NCBI GenBank assembly: GCA_964647485.1
Contig: CAZYHV010000015.1
Span: 31,704 to 95,703, forward strand
Direction: 5' to 3'
Length of the DNA: 64,000 bases
From: FW021-bin31 sp964647485
Lineage (GTDB): Bacteria > Bacteroidota > Bacteroidia > Chitinophagales > Chitinophagaceae
Shown: in pieces, positions 33,409 to 42,825 of the stretch
Numbering within the stretch: the first letter of the stretch is position 1
How the letters are laid out: every line of letters starts with the position of its first letter
The notes under the pieces: model-generated
Told to the model about the DNA's origin: nothing
The model's database searches: none
Seen by the model: only the letters and a program-made list of their open reading frames with translations
Position numbers and translations under genes: made by a program

Positions 33409-35676
33409 ATGAGTAATGTTTTGTACCTAATCCCTTTGATGGGGATCGTTGCCCTGATTTTTATGGCCATAAAAAGTTCCTGGGTCAGCCGTAAACCTTA
33501 TGGATCTGAACGTATGGCTGAGTTGGCGAAACATATTGCCAGTGGTGCTATGGCCTTTTTAAAAGCTGAATATAAAGCACTTTCTTATTTTGTTATTATC
33601 GCTGCCATCTTATTAGGTTATATGGGATATATCAATCCCGATTCCAGTTGGACAATAGCAATTGCTTTCATTCTGGGAGCCATCTTATCGGCCTTTGCCG
33701 GATTTAATGGGATGCGCATAGCTACGAAAGCTAATGTCAGAACTGCTGAAGCTGCAAAAACTAGTCTCCCTAAAGCTCTAAATGTTTCTTTTAAAGGAGG
33801 GACGGTCATGGGATTAGGAGTAACCGGATTAGCCGTATTAGGATTAGGCGCCCTACTTATCATTTTTTTAAACACCTTTGGAGCCTTTGAAAGTACGGAT
33901 GGTTTAACTAAAGCTATTGAAGCCCTGACCGGCTTTTCTCTGGGAGCCGAAAGTATTGCTTTGTTTGCCCGTGTTGGTGGTGGTATCTATACAAAAGCTG
34001 CAGATGTAGGTGCCGATTTAGTTGGAAAGGTCGAAGCCGGTATTCCTGAAGATGACCCTCGTAATCCGGCCACTATTGCCGATAATGTTGGGGATAATGT
34101 TGGAGACGTCGCCGGTATGGGAGCCGATTTATTTGGTTCCTTTGTTTCTACTATTATAGGAACAGTCGTTCTAGGTAGAGAAATTAATGCACAAGATACT
34201 TTAGGTGGTCTCTCTCCTGTCGTTTTACCGATGGTTATTGCAGGGGTAGGTACCCTATTTTCCCTTTTAGCTACCTATCTTGTTCGTATTAAAGATGAAA
34301 ATGGAAATGTACAAAAAGCATTAAATTTAGGAAACTGGCTGGCTATTATATTAACCGCCATAGCATCTTATTTTATTACCGTAAATATGCTACCTAAAAA
34401 TATGGTTCTCCGAGGACATGAATTTACGTCAACCGGTGTATTTGGTGCCATTATCGTGGGATTGGTAGTCGGTACATTAATGAGTATGATTACAGAATAC
34501 TATACTGCCATGGGTAAAAAACCGGTACTTTCCATTGTGAACCAATCTTCTACCGGGCATGCGACGAATATAATCGGAGGATTGGCTGTAGGGATGGAAT
34601 CTACCCTATTGCCTATGATTGTGCTGGCAGCTGGAATTTATGGTTCCTTTGCTTTTGCCGGACTATATGGTGTTGCTATTGCTGCTGCCGGAATGATGGC
34701 TACGACTGCTATGCAACTCTCTATAGATGCATTTGGTCCAATTGCAGATAATGCCGGAGGGATTGCAGAAATGAGTGAACTTCCGGAAGAAGTGAGAGGA
34801 CGTACCGATCAGCTTGACGCCGTAGGGAATACAACAGCAGCTACCGGAAAAGGGTTTGCCATTGCTTCAGCCGCGTTAACTTCTCTGGCCTTATTTGCAG
34901 CTTTCGTGGGTGTTGCCATTCCTGTTGTTGGAGATCAGCATATTGACATCTATCAGGCTAAAGTACTTGCCGGATTATTTGTTGGAGCAGTAATTCCTTT
35001 CATCTTTTCTTCTTTGGCCATTTCCGCTGTAGGAAAAGCTGCCATGAAAATGGTAGAAGAGGTAAGAAGACAATTCAAAGAAATCCCCGGAATTTTAGAA
35101 GGAAAAGGAGAACCTGAATATGACAAATGTGTGGCTATCTCTACAGAAGCTTCCATAAAATCAATGATTGCACCGGGCGCAGTGGCCATCATTGTACCTA
35201 TTATTGTTGGCTTTCTTTTTGGTCCACAAACTTTAGGTGGCGTCCTTGCCGGAATTACCGTGAGTGGCGTCCTTATGGGAATGTTCCAAAATAATGCCGG
35301 TGGAGCCTGGGATAATGCCAAAAAATCTTTTGAATCCGGAGTAGATATTAATGGAGAAACGCACAATAAAGGCTCCGAACCTCATAAAGCTTCTGTCACC
35401 GGAGATACAGTAGGAGATCCTTTTAAAGATACCTCCGGACCTTCTATGAATATCCTGATTAAGCTATCTTCGATTGTATCACTTGTTATTGCTCCGACAT
35501 TGGCAGGAATTTACTATCCCAATGCGACAAAAGAGGCCTCAAATGTTTCTTCAGAAATACAGCAAACAAAAGAAATTTCTGTTGAGACCAGATCCACCGC
35601 CAATAAGTCTTCGACTTATACGCTTCAATCTGAAGATTTTTCAACTAAAAAAGAGAATTCGAAAGCTATTTTATAA
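33409..35676 (+). CDS. hppA: Membrane-bound ion-pumping pyrophosphatase, K+-dependent type
   Basis: This 755-residue protein of about 16 membrane helices couples PPi hydrolysis to H+ or Na+ export. Catalytic motifs are clear: GGGIYTKAADVGADLVGKVEAGIPEDDPRNPATIADNVGDNVGD begins near residue 188 (only its shape matters here) and a second acidic loop DNAGGIAEMS is near residue 447. The position that decides potassium need is Ala (GNTTAATGKGFAI), which marks the K+-dependent class; K+-independent enzymes have Lys there. Whether it pumps H+ or Na+ cannot be decided safely. The C-terminal 40 residues are a hydrophilic Ser/Glu-rich tail. Divergent from atpB across a 203-bp promoter region. Confidence 0.95.
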   Translation: MSNVLYLIPLMGIVALIFMAIKSSWVSRKPYGSERMAELAKHIASGAMAFLKAEYKALSYFVIIAAILLGYMGYINPDSSWTIAIAFILGAILSAFAGFNGMRIATKANVRTAEAAKTSLPKALNVSFKGGTVMGLGVTGLAVLGLGALLIIFLNTFGAFESTDGLTKAIEALTGFSLGAESIALFARVGGGIYTKAADVGADLVGKVEAGIPEDDPRNPATIADNVGDNVGDVAGMGADLFGSFVSTIIGTVVLGREINAQDTLGGLSPVVLPMVIAGVGTLFSLLATYLVRIKDENGNVQKALNLGNWLAIILTAIASYFITVNMLPKNMVLRGHEFTSTGVFGAIIVGLVVGTLMSMITEYYTAMGKKPVLSIVNQSSTGHATNIIGGLAVGMESTLLPMIVLAAGIYGSFAFAGLYGVAIAAAGMMATTAMQLSIDAFGPIADNAGGIAEMSELPEEVRGRTDQLDAVGNTTAATGKGFAIASAALTSLALFAAFVGVAIPVVGDQHIDIYQAKVLAGLFVGAVIPFIFSSLAISAVGKAAMKMVEEVRRQFKEIPGILEGKGEPEYDKCVAISTEASIKSMIAPGAVAIIVPIIVGFLFGPQTLGGVLAGITVSGVLMGMFQNNAGGAWDNAKKSFESGVDINGETHNKGSEPHKASVTGDTVGDPFKDTSGPSMNILIKLSSIVSLVIAPTLAGIYYPNATKEASNVSSEIQQTKEISVETRSTANKSSTYTLQSEDFSTKKENSKAIL

Positions 35677-35698
35677 TAGATTTTTTAAAAGAAGTTAT

Positions 35699-35734
35699 AG
35701 ATTGGTAATACTTTGTCCTAAAGATTACCAATCT
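35699..35734 (+). terminator. hppA terminator hairpin with duplicated 12-mer
   Basis: AGATTGGTAAT (35699-35709) pairs perfectly with ATTACCAATCT (35724-35734). The 12-mer CTTTGTCCTAAA occurs twice, in the loop (35711-35722) and just after the stem (35733-35744). Confidence 0.65.
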
Positions 35735-35801
35735 TTGTCCTAAAAAAATCAAATAAATAGGGTTTCCTTCATAATAAATTAGATACTTTCCAATTAAAGT
35801 T

Positions 35802-35809
35802 TACCTTTG
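35802..35809 (+). promoter_or_regulatory. Putative -7 box of the cold-shock gene
   Basis: TACCTTTG, a perfect TAnnTTTG. A transcript from here would have a leader of about 160 nt, similar in length to cspA leaders in other bacteria that control translation by temperature. Confidence 0.45.
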
Positions 35810-35978
35810 TGGCGTAAAATTATATCGGGCTTTTGCCATTGCCTTTTCTGTTACAGTCTAGAATATTCATTCCTTTCTTTCAGTTTTTGCTTTTTCATCA
35901 GCTCATTTAAATTTTGAAGCGATTAAAAAATAATCATAAAATAACTAACTTTTTTTCTTAACAATTAAAACAAAAACA

Positions 35979-36170
35979 ATGCAAGAAGGAACAGTAAAAT
36001 TCTTCAATGAAACCAAAGGATTCGGATTTATCACCCCCGATGACGGCTCAAGAGACGTCTTCGTTCATGCCAGTGGTTTATTAGAAGATATTACAGAAAA
36101 CGACAAGGTGGTATATGAAGTTGAAGAAGGCAAGAAAGGACCCAATGCGGTTAATGTAAAATTAGCCTAA
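35979..36170 (+). CDS. Cold-shock protein (CspA family)
   Basis: A 63-residue single cold-shock domain that binds single-stranded RNA/DNA and prevents RNA structure. RNP1 KGFGFITP (about 13-20) and RNP2 VFVHAS (about 27-32) are intact. It starts MQEGTVKFFNETKG, a common form in Bacteroidota. A long untranslated leader precedes it and a strong terminator follows, so it is monocistronic. Confidence 0.95.
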   Translation: MQEGTVKFFNETKGFGFITPDDGSRDVFVHASGLLEDITENDKVVYEVEEGKKGPNAVNVKLA

Positions 36171-36176
36171 TCCTTA

Positions 36177-36208
36177 AAAATGTAAAGCCTTCTTTGGCTT
36201 TACATTTT
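36177..36208 (+). terminator. Strong terminator of the cold-shock gene
   Basis: A perfect 13-bp stem (AAAATGTAAAGCC at 36177-36189 with GGCTTTACATTTT at 36196-36208) with a 6-nt loop; the 3' arm ends in TTTT. Confidence 0.85.
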
Positions 36209-36240
36209 ACCCTTTCCCACTTCATAATAAAACCCAATCT

Positions 36241-37731
36241 ATGCACAATGACTTCCAGGTATTTATTAACCGGTTTGAATCCGAATTACACCAATTATTT
36301 CATATAGAAAACAATATTAATAACCTTTCTATAGAACGGGGACTACCTGAAGTTATTTGGAAAAAAATAATGAAAGTCAACCCCCTACAGGTTGCTATAC
36401 CAAAGAACTACGGAGGAAGAGGAGTAAATGTAAAAGAATGTTTAAGTGTACTTTCTGCGGCTTCCTATGAAGCGCTACCACTTTCATTGACCTTCGGAAT
36501 CAATATGGCTTTATTTTTGGAACCTTTAGCTAAATATGGTCAAGACGATATTCAAAAAAAGGTTTTTAATAGATTTCTTCGGGATCAGGCTATGGGTGGA
36601 TTGATGATTACAGAGCCTGATTATGGAAGTGATGCTTTAAATATGAAGACCTTTTTTGAGGAAAATGAGAAGGATCATTACCATATTAAGGGGCAAAAAC
36701 ATTGGCAGGGACTTACCGGAAAAGCTGACTTTTGGATTGTAGCAGCCCGACAAAAAGTCAACGCTGATAAACTATCAAGAGATGTCTCCTTCTTTGTTGT
36801 GGATAATACACAACCGGAACAAGAAATAAAAGTAAAGCATTATTTTAATAACCTGGGGCTCTACATGATTCCTTATGGTCTGAATTATCTCAATATCTCC
36901 GTACCCAAACATCAAATGCTACAACCGAAACGAACGGGTATCAAAATGATGTTAGATATTTTACATCGAAGTAGAATGCAATTCCCCGGAATGGGGATGG
37001 GGTTTATCAAAAGAATGTTAGATGAGGCATTAACACATTGTACTCAACGTAAAGTGGGCGGGAAATTTTTATCGGAATTAGATTCGGTACAACTGCAACT
37101 ATCCCGGATTCAAGCATCTTATACTTTATGTTCCGGCATGTGCGCCAGAAGCGCTGCTATTAGCGGAATTGAACACGAACTTTCAGGGCAAGGTTTGGAA
37201 GCAAACAGCATGAAAGCATTGGTTACCGATTTGATGCAGGAAGCAGCACATATTTGTCTACAATTGTCAGGAGCTAAAGGATATAAGTTAGATCATATTG
37301 CTGGAAGAGGCATAGTCGATAGCCGACCCTTTCAAATTTTCGAAGGATCGAATGAGATGTTATATACCCATATTGCAGAAAGTGTCATCAAGCAGATGAA
37401 AAAGAAAAAAGAAAATAATTTTTACCGGTTTTTATCACAAGCTTCTTTTTCCCATTTAATTGCAGAGCAGTTCAAAAAGGACCTTCTTTTTGATTTGCCT
37501 TCGGGATTGGTACAACGTCGTTTGGTTAACTTAGGTAAAGTAATTGCCCGCTTAGTTTGTGCCCAACATGTTTTTTTGATAGTAGAAAAAGGCTACAGAA
37601 AAGACTTGTTTAACAGCTGTATCAAACATGTAAAAATGGACATCAAAAAATTATTATCCAATTGGAATATATATAATGATGCCGCTCCTATTCTAGATTA
37701 TACCGAAGAATCTGATTGGAGATCTTTTTAG
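36241..37731 (+). CDS. Acyl-CoA dehydrogenase family protein
   Basis: This 496-residue flavoprotein has the acyl-CoA dehydrogenase fold: an N-terminal helical domain, MITEPDYGSDALNMKT (about 121-136) and KGQKHWQGLTGKADFW (FAD/substrate), and the C-terminal helical domain with IFEGSNEMLYTHIAE, which contains the usual catalytic Glu. A tail of about 100 residues follows the dehydrogenase core. The substrate chain length cannot be told. It starts 32 nt after the cold-shock terminator and is a single gene. Confidence 0.82.
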   Translation: MHNDFQVFINRFESELHQLFHIENNINNLSIERGLPEVIWKKIMKVNPLQVAIPKNYGGRGVNVKECLSVLSAASYEALPLSLTFGINMALFLEPLAKYGQDDIQKKVFNRFLRDQAMGGLMITEPDYGSDALNMKTFFEENEKDHYHIKGQKHWQGLTGKADFWIVAARQKVNADKLSRDVSFFVVDNTQPEQEIKVKHYFNNLGLYMIPYGLNYLNISVPKHQMLQPKRTGIKMMLDILHRSRMQFPGMGMGFIKRMLDEALTHCTQRKVGGKFLSELDSVQLQLSRIQASYTLCSGMCARSAAISGIEHELSGQGLEANSMKALVTDLMQEAAHICLQLSGAKGYKLDHIAGRGIVDSRPFQIFEGSNEMLYTHIAESVIKQMKKKKENNFYRFLSQASFSHLIAEQFKKDLLFDLPSGLVQRRLVNLGKVIARLVCAQHVFLIVEKGYRKDLFNSCIKHVKMDIKKLLSNWNIYNDAAPILDYTEESDWRSF

Positions 37732-37752
37732 ATTCCCTTATATATCCTTTTT

Positions 37753-39216
37753 TTAATAGTGAAGATTCTTTTCTACTAACTTTTTCAAAAGAGAAAGTAA
37801 CATATCAATATGTTTTAGATGGGTACGAAAGGATAATATAGCCAGGCGCATCCAATACACCCCATCAATCGTAGTGCTGGCAATAAAAATTCGTTTATCG
37901 TTTTGAACCGCATGGGTCAACTTTCTGTTGAAGGCATTTATTCTCTTATCCTCTGTCTCGCCTTTGGGGATATATCTGTAATTGGTCACGGACAATTCCG
38001 GATCCGGTCCCACTTTAAAGCCGAGTTTTTGTACTTCAGAATAAAAATATTGGGTAAGTAACAATTTTTCATCCAATGCCGCCCTAAAGGTTTTTTCTCC
38101 ATACAATAGCAGCGGCAGCCACATTCTGAGCCCCCGGAAATGTCTGGATAATTCAGGAGAAACATCCGAAGGCGAAACTTCATTAAAATCATGTATTTGC
38201 TCGAAAGATAATTGGGCTTCCTGTAAATAATTGGCTTCTATATAAAAAGACTCAAATAAATGGTGTCCATTTTTTACCAACACTGCTCCGTTCCCATATG
38301 GCAGAAACATCCCTTTATGGGGATCTAAAACAACAGAATCTGCTCGATTAATTCCTTTTAACAATTTCTTTCCTGTCTCTGTCAATAGAAAAAAACCTCC
38401 ATATGCAGCATCTACATGAAACCACATTCTTTCTTTCTCTGCAATAGCTGCAATATCTTCTAAATTGTCTACTCTGCCCAAATCGGTCGTCCCCCCCGAA
38501 GCAACGACTAAAGAAGGAGAAAGACCTTCATTTTTATTTTCACCAATCAGTGTCCTTAAAGCATTTACATCCATTTTATAATCTGTTGTCATAGGGACAA
38601 GTTGTAATTTACAATGAGTGAGTCCGGTCACTCTCAAAGCTTTAAGCAGACAATGATGAACTTGATGAGTGAAATAGATTACTTTTTTCTTTGGATGATC
38701 TAAAAGCTTCAGGGCATCACGAGCCGCTACAATGGCCGTAAGATTTGCCATACTTCCTCCCGAGCTCATATGTCCAAAACTTTTTTCTCCATATCCTATT
38801 AAATCACATAACCATCTTATCATGAGGTTCTCCATCCTGGCTGCACCCGGAGAAGCACTATAGACCCCGGCATACTTATCCGTAGCGGAGGTCAAATAGT
38901 CAGCTAAAGCAGAAAGATGTAAACCGCCGCCCGGAATGTATGCCATAAATCCTCCAGAAGCCATGTTTATTCCGGGATTAATTAAGGATTGATCAATCAT
39001 ATCAAAGATTTCATCTTCTTCATATCCTTCTTCTTTAGGGTAAAATTGATCCAGTTTTTGTGCTGCCTCTTCGTCTTCAAAGGCCGATTTATTGGGAAGG
39101 TCTTCTAGGAAAGAATTTACATAATCTACTATTTTTTGCGTCCTTTTTGTTCGCTCGGATTCATCCGGCTCCAAAAGTTGAACCTGCTTTTCTAGCTTCT
39201 TGATGTCTGAGATCAT
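37753..39216 (-). CDS. PLP-dependent group II amino-acid decarboxylase
   Basis: This 487-residue protein belongs to the aromatic-L-amino-acid/glutamate decarboxylase family (fold type I PLP). Key features are HMSSGGSMANLTAIVAAR near residue 153, FHVDAAYGGF near residue 267 and the PLP lysine in VVLDPHKGMFLPYG near residue 297. It is close to the usual length, with no signal peptide. The usual Trp after DPHK is Gly here. Substrate (tyrosine, tryptophan, DOPA, glutamate or other) cannot be assigned. Single gene convergent with the acyl-CoA dehydrogenase. Confidence 0.85.
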   Translation of the reverse strand: MISDIKKLEKQVQLLEPDESERTKRTQKIVDYVNSFLEDLPNKSAFEDEEAAQKLDQFYPKEEGYEEDEIFDMIDQSLINPGINMASGGFMAYIPGGGLHLSALADYLTSATDKYAGVYSASPGAARMENLMIRWLCDLIGYGEKSFGHMSSGGSMANLTAIVAARDALKLLDHPKKKVIYFTHQVHHCLLKALRVTGLTHCKLQLVPMTTDYKMDVNALRTLIGENKNEGLSPSLVVASGGTTDLGRVDNLEDIAAIAEKERMWFHVDAAYGGFFLLTETGKKLLKGINRADSVVLDPHKGMFLPYGNGAVLVKNGHHLFESFYIEANYLQEAQLSFEQIHDFNEVSPSDVSPELSRHFRGLRMWLPLLLYGEKTFRAALDEKLLLTQYFYSEVQKLGFKVGPDPELSVTNYRYIPKGETEDKRINAFNRKLTHAVQNDKRIFIASTTIDGVYWMRLAILSFRTHLKHIDMLLSLLKKLVEKNLHY

Positions 39217-39345
39217 ACTTTACTGTATTTTCTATAAATAACCCGAATCCCCTGTAAATGTTTATTTCTCCATAAAAGTTTTGAAACCGAAAAGATACTT
39301 ATTCTTTGTCCTTTTAAAATTTGTTATCTTTACTTTTCTACTTTA

Positions 39346-40260
39346 ATGAAACTCAAAAATGGCATGGAAAATATCCTGGAGGTACAAGCACTGAGCAAAT
39401 ATTATGGAAAATTATGTGCGCTCAATAATGTACATCTTACAATCCCCAAAGGAAGTGTTTTTGGTCTTTTAGGTCCCAATGGTTCGGGGAAAACTACCTT
39501 TTTAGGGATTATAACAAACGTTTTAAGGTCTCATTCGGGGAATTTCTCCTGGTTCAACCAAGGAGAAAAGAACCAAAGAAATAAGATCGGCACTTTGTTG
39601 GAAACCCCCAACTTTTATCCCTATTTATCGGCTTATGATAATCTTTTGATAGATGCCGCTACCAAAGAATGTTCATCTACGGATATAGAAAGCGTATTAA
39701 AAACGGTTGCTCTTGATGAAAATAAAGCTATGCTTTTTAAGCGTTTTTCTCTTGGGATGAAGCAACGTTTAGCTATTGCCTCTGCTCTTTTGGGGCATCC
39801 GGAAGTTGTTATTCTGGATGAACCTACCAATGGACTGGATCCTGTGGGTATTGCAGATATTAGAAATATGATTATTAAAATGGGGGAATCGGGGAAAACC
39901 GTCATCATTGCCAGCCATCTATTAGGAGAGATCCAAAAAGTCTGTACCCATGTTGCCATCCTCAAAAAAGGGAACATTCTCAGTGCAGGACCGGTAGAAC
40001 AGGTGCTGAGTAGTGATGAAATCATTGAAGTTCGAGCTGACGACTTAGTTCAATTAAAAGAAGCCCTTCAATCCTGCTCCGGGGTCAAGAGCATAGTTAG
40101 CACATCCTCCGGTCTAAAGCTAACGTTACAAGAAGGGTTTTCTTTGGCAGAACTCAACACCTTTTGTTTTGAACAACAGATCGTATTGACTCAGTTGCAT
40201 AAAGAGAACAAAAATCTGGAATTGAAATTTTTAGAAATTACTAACCAACCCAAAACTTAG
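39346..40260 (+). CDS. ABC transporter ATP-binding protein
   Basis: A 304-residue ABC-2 type ATPase with Walker A GPNGSGKTT near residue 45, signature FSLGMKQR near residue 131, Walker B VVILDEPTNGLDP near residue 150 and the switch His in ASHLL. The C-terminal 80 residues form the extension common in bacitracin/Nos-type ATPases. An alternative ATG at 39364 (MENILEVQ) fits the family start better. The permease follows after 1 nt. Substrate unknown. Confidence 0.88.
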   Translation: MKLKNGMENILEVQALSKYYGKLCALNNVHLTIPKGSVFGLLGPNGSGKTTFLGIITNVLRSHSGNFSWFNQGEKNQRNKIGTLLETPNFYPYLSAYDNLLIDAATKECSSTDIESVLKTVALDENKAMLFKRFSLGMKQRLAIASALLGHPEVVILDEPTNGLDPVGIADIRNMIIKMGESGKTVIIASHLLGEIQKVCTHVAILKKGNILSAGPVEQVLSSDEIIEVRADDLVQLKEALQSCSGVKSIVSTSSGLKLTLQEGFSLAELNTFCFEQQIVLTQLHKENKNLELKFLEITNQPKT

Positions 40261-40261
40261 G

Positions 40262-41044
40262 ATGAAGAAATTATTATTCATAGAATGGCTGACAATTCGA
40301 AAAAATAAAACTTTCTGGGTTTTACTTGCTTTATATTTTTTGGGAACTATAGGAATCAATACCATTGTTTCAAATTTTCAGGAAAATATTTCTACCCAAA
40401 CCTCAGGAAATATTCAGTTAGATCTATTCCATGCCCCTTATTTATGGAATACCACCGGATGGTTAACCGGATTTGCGCTTTTACTCCCTTGTTTTTTAAT
40501 TATTGTATTAGTCACCAATGATTTTTCCTATAAAACGCTCCGACAAAGAATTATCAATGGATTAACACGCAAAGAGGTCATCGTCTCTAAGTGGATATTA
40601 ATAGGGTTTCTGTCCGTTTTTTGTTGGCTTATTTATGTTCTTACAACCCTGATTGTAAACCATCCCGAGCAGGCTTCCGAAAGTTTATTTTCGGGTTTTC
40701 AGTTTGCCGGCTATACCTTTCTAAAAATAGTATTGTCATTAGCCATAGCTTTTATCTTTGCGATCTGGTTAAAAAAGTCAGGTTTGAGTATTGCTTTGTT
40801 TCTGGTTTATTATTTTTTAGTAGAAGAAATTGTAGGGCATTATTTGAATAAGATAGTTTATCATTTGGGCGATTTTTTACCATTCTCCTGTGGTGCCGAA
40901 TTGGTACCAAGCCCTTTTAGCAGATACATCATCACTGACTCCGGCGGACAACCTGCCAACTATTGGTTTTTAATAGTTGGTATAGGATGGCTCGTTCTGA
41001 TTATTTACCTTTCTTTTCTTTATATTCGTAAGGCAGATGTATAA
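40262..41044 (+). CDS. ABC-2 type transporter permease
   Basis: A 260-residue integral membrane protein with six predicted membrane helices (about 18-36, 60-85, 105-135, 143-170, 172-195 and 235-255) and the ABC-2 permease pattern LVTNDFSYKTLRQRIINGLTR-like cytoplasmic loop between helices 2 and 3. It pairs with the ATPase that ends 1 nt upstream; lpxB follows after 15 nt, so the three genes are probably one operon. Confidence 0.85.
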   Translation: MKKLLFIEWLTIRKNKTFWVLLALYFLGTIGINTIVSNFQENISTQTSGNIQLDLFHAPYLWNTTGWLTGFALLLPCFLIIVLVTNDFSYKTLRQRIINGLTRKEVIVSKWILIGFLSVFCWLIYVLTTLIVNHPEQASESLFSGFQFAGYTFLKIVLSLAIAFIFAIWLKKSGLSIALFLVYYFLVEEIVGHYLNKIVYHLGDFLPFSCGAELVPSPFSRYIITDSGGQPANYWFLIVGIGWLVLIIYLSFLYIRKADV

Positions 41045-41059
41045 TTTTAAGCATTAAAA

Positions 41060-42166
41060 ATGAAATATTATCTCATAGCCGGAGAAGCTTCCGGAGATCT
41101 ACACGGAAGTAATTTGATAAAATCTTTGAAAAAGGAAGATCCCCAAGCCAACCTTCGTTGTTGGGGAGGAGATTTAATGGAAAAAGCAGGAAGTACCCTG
41201 GTCAAGCATTATAAAGATCTTGCTTTTATGGGTTTTATTGAGGTAGCAGCTCATCTCAATACCATCTTTAAAAATATTGCTTATTGTAAAAAAGACATTG
41301 CTGCATTTGATCCGGAGGCTATTATTCTCATTGATTATCCGGGCTTCAATATGCGGATTGCCGAATGGGCGCATGACAAAGGATACAAAGTTATTTATTA
41401 TATTTCCCCCCAAGTATGGGCATGGAAGGAGAATAGAGTAAAAAAAATCAAACGTTATGTAGATAAAATGCTGGTTATTTTGCCCTTTGAAAAAGAGTTT
41501 TATCAAAAATGGCATTATGATGTGGATTATGTAGGCCATCCCTTGGCAGATGTCATTGAAGAAGCTCGAATAACAGGTTCTGGAGAAGCTTTATCAAATC
41601 ATAAAATCATAGCAGTACTTCCCGGAAGTCGTAAACAGGAAATACAAAAGAAATTGCCGATTATGCTCAAAATGGCACAACATTTTCCTGAATATGAATT
41701 TATTATTGCCCGGGCTCCGAATCAAGAAAAAGAAGTTTATCAAGAGATACTGGCTACTTTTTCGGATAAAAATATAAAAAGTGTTCAAAACAGAACCTAC
41801 GATTTACTTCAACAAGCGGAAGCTGCATTGGTTACTTCGGGAACAGCAACCCTGGAAACTGCCCTTTTTCATCTTCCACAAGTAGTTTGCTATATTGGAA
41901 ACCCAATTTCTTATGTTATTGCCAAAAGATTAATCAAGATTAAGTACATCTCTCTGGTGAATTTAATCTTAGATAAAGAAGCTGTACCGGAACTCATTCA
42001 GGGAGATTTAAACGAGAAAAACCTTATAGTAGCATTAACAGACATTCTGGAGGGGGGAAAGAAAAGAGAACAACAGTTGAAAGACTATCATACTTTGCAA
42101 GACCAACTTGGAGAGGGAAATGCTTCGCCTCAAGCTGCTCACATTATTTATCAATTTATTCAATAA
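41060..42166 (+). CDS. lpxB: Lipid-A-disaccharide synthase
   Basis: LpxB joins UDP-diacylglucosamine and lipid X to form the lipid A disaccharide at the inner membrane. The 368-residue GT19 protein has IAGEASGDLHGSNL at the N-terminus, IDYPGFNMRIA near residue 91, YYISPQVWAWKENRVKKI near residue 113, LPGSRKQEI near residue 188 and TSGTATLETAL near residue 256. Length is normal. It ends in a bidirectional terminator shared with ferritin. Confidence 0.95.
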   Translation: MKYYLIAGEASGDLHGSNLIKSLKKEDPQANLRCWGGDLMEKAGSTLVKHYKDLAFMGFIEVAAHLNTIFKNIAYCKKDIAAFDPEAIILIDYPGFNMRIAEWAHDKGYKVIYYISPQVWAWKENRVKKIKRYVDKMLVILPFEKEFYQKWHYDVDYVGHPLADVIEEARITGSGEALSNHKIIAVLPGSRKQEIQKKLPIMLKMAQHFPEYEFIIARAPNQEKEVYQEILATFSDKNIKSVQNRTYDLLQQAEAALVTSGTATLETALFHLPQVVCYIGNPISYVIAKRLIKIKYISLVNLILDKEAVPELIQGDLNEKNLIVALTDILEGGKKREQQLKDYHTLQDQLGEGNASPQAAHIIYQFIQ

Positions 42167-42168
42167 AA

Positions 42169-42211
42169 AATCCATCTTTTTGCTTCCAACAAAACAAGAA
42201 AAAGATGGATT
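42169..42211. terminator. Bidirectional terminator between lpxB and ferritin
   Basis: A perfect 13-bp stem, AATCCATCTTTTT (42169-42181) with AAAAAGATGGATT (42199-42211), loop 17 nt. It lies between convergent genes. Confidence 0.7.
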
Positions 42212-42236
42212 CTGATTTTCCCTTTCAATATTTACT

Positions 42237-42749
42237 TTATGCGTCTTTTACGCGCTCATCAATAAGTTTCAAAGTAATTGGACTATCTCCTAATAACTCA
42301 AATAAATCCAAGATATCACGCATTTTCTTTTCTTCTTCCATTTGTTCATCAATAAACCATTGTAAGAATTTCTCTGTGCGATAATCCTCTACTTTTCGGC
42401 TCTTTTTCACTATTGCATTGATGGATTTTGTTACGCTGATTTCTTGTTCCAAAGCCGTTTCATAAATCTCTTCCAGTGAACTAAAATCTTGTTGAATATT
42501 CTTTATTTCAGGAGAAGTGGCCGTCCCTCCATTATCATTGATATAATGAAATATTTTCATTTTATGCTCCTTTTCTTCTTCCGCTTGTTCGTATAGAAGA
42601 GCAGCACTTCCTTTTAATGCATTTTGATCACACCAGGATGCCATGGCCAAATAAGAAGATGCAGCATGTGCCTCCATGCCGATTTGTTCATTCAACAAAT
42701 CCATTACATCTACATTTATCCCTAACTTTTGTCTCATTAAATCTTTCAT
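42237..42749 (-). CDS. ftnA: Ferritin (non-heme, FtnA type)
   Basis: A 170-residue four-helix iron-storage protein. Ferroxidase ligands are visible in EQIGMEAHAASSYLAMASWC near residue 21 (Glu and His environment), EEEKEHKMKIFHYIND near residue 57 and QWFIDEQMEEEKKM near residue 130. Length is typical for bacterial ferritin. It has its own -7 box at 42766-42773, 16 nt before the ATG. Confidence 0.94.
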   Translation of the reverse strand: MKDLMRQKLGINVDVMDLLNEQIGMEAHAASSYLAMASWCDQNALKGSAALLYEQAEEEKEHKMKIFHYINDNGGTATSPEIKNIQQDFSSLEEIYETALEQEISVTKSINAIVKKSRKVEDYRTEKFLQWFIDEQMEEEKKMRDILDLFELLGDSPITLKLIDERVKDA

Positions 42750-42765
42750 AATCTATCTTTTATAT

Positions 42766-42773
42766 CAAAGATA
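42766..42773 (-). promoter_or_regulatory. Putative -7 box of ferritin
   Basis: Reads TATCTTTG on the minus strand, a perfect TAnnTTTG, 16 nt before the ATG. Confidence 0.5.
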
Positions 42774-42825
42774 CATAAAAAAGATCTTTTCATTCTTACA
42801 AAAAAGGAAATTTTAAGATAAAAAC

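Larger units (their letters stand above)
35677..35978. other. hppA terminator, cspA promoter and long cspA leader
   Basis: This 302-bp gap has no ORF. It contains the hppA terminator hairpin (35699-35734), then a perfect -7 box (35802-35809), giving a predicted leader of about 160 nt before the cold-shock gene. Confidence 0.6.
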
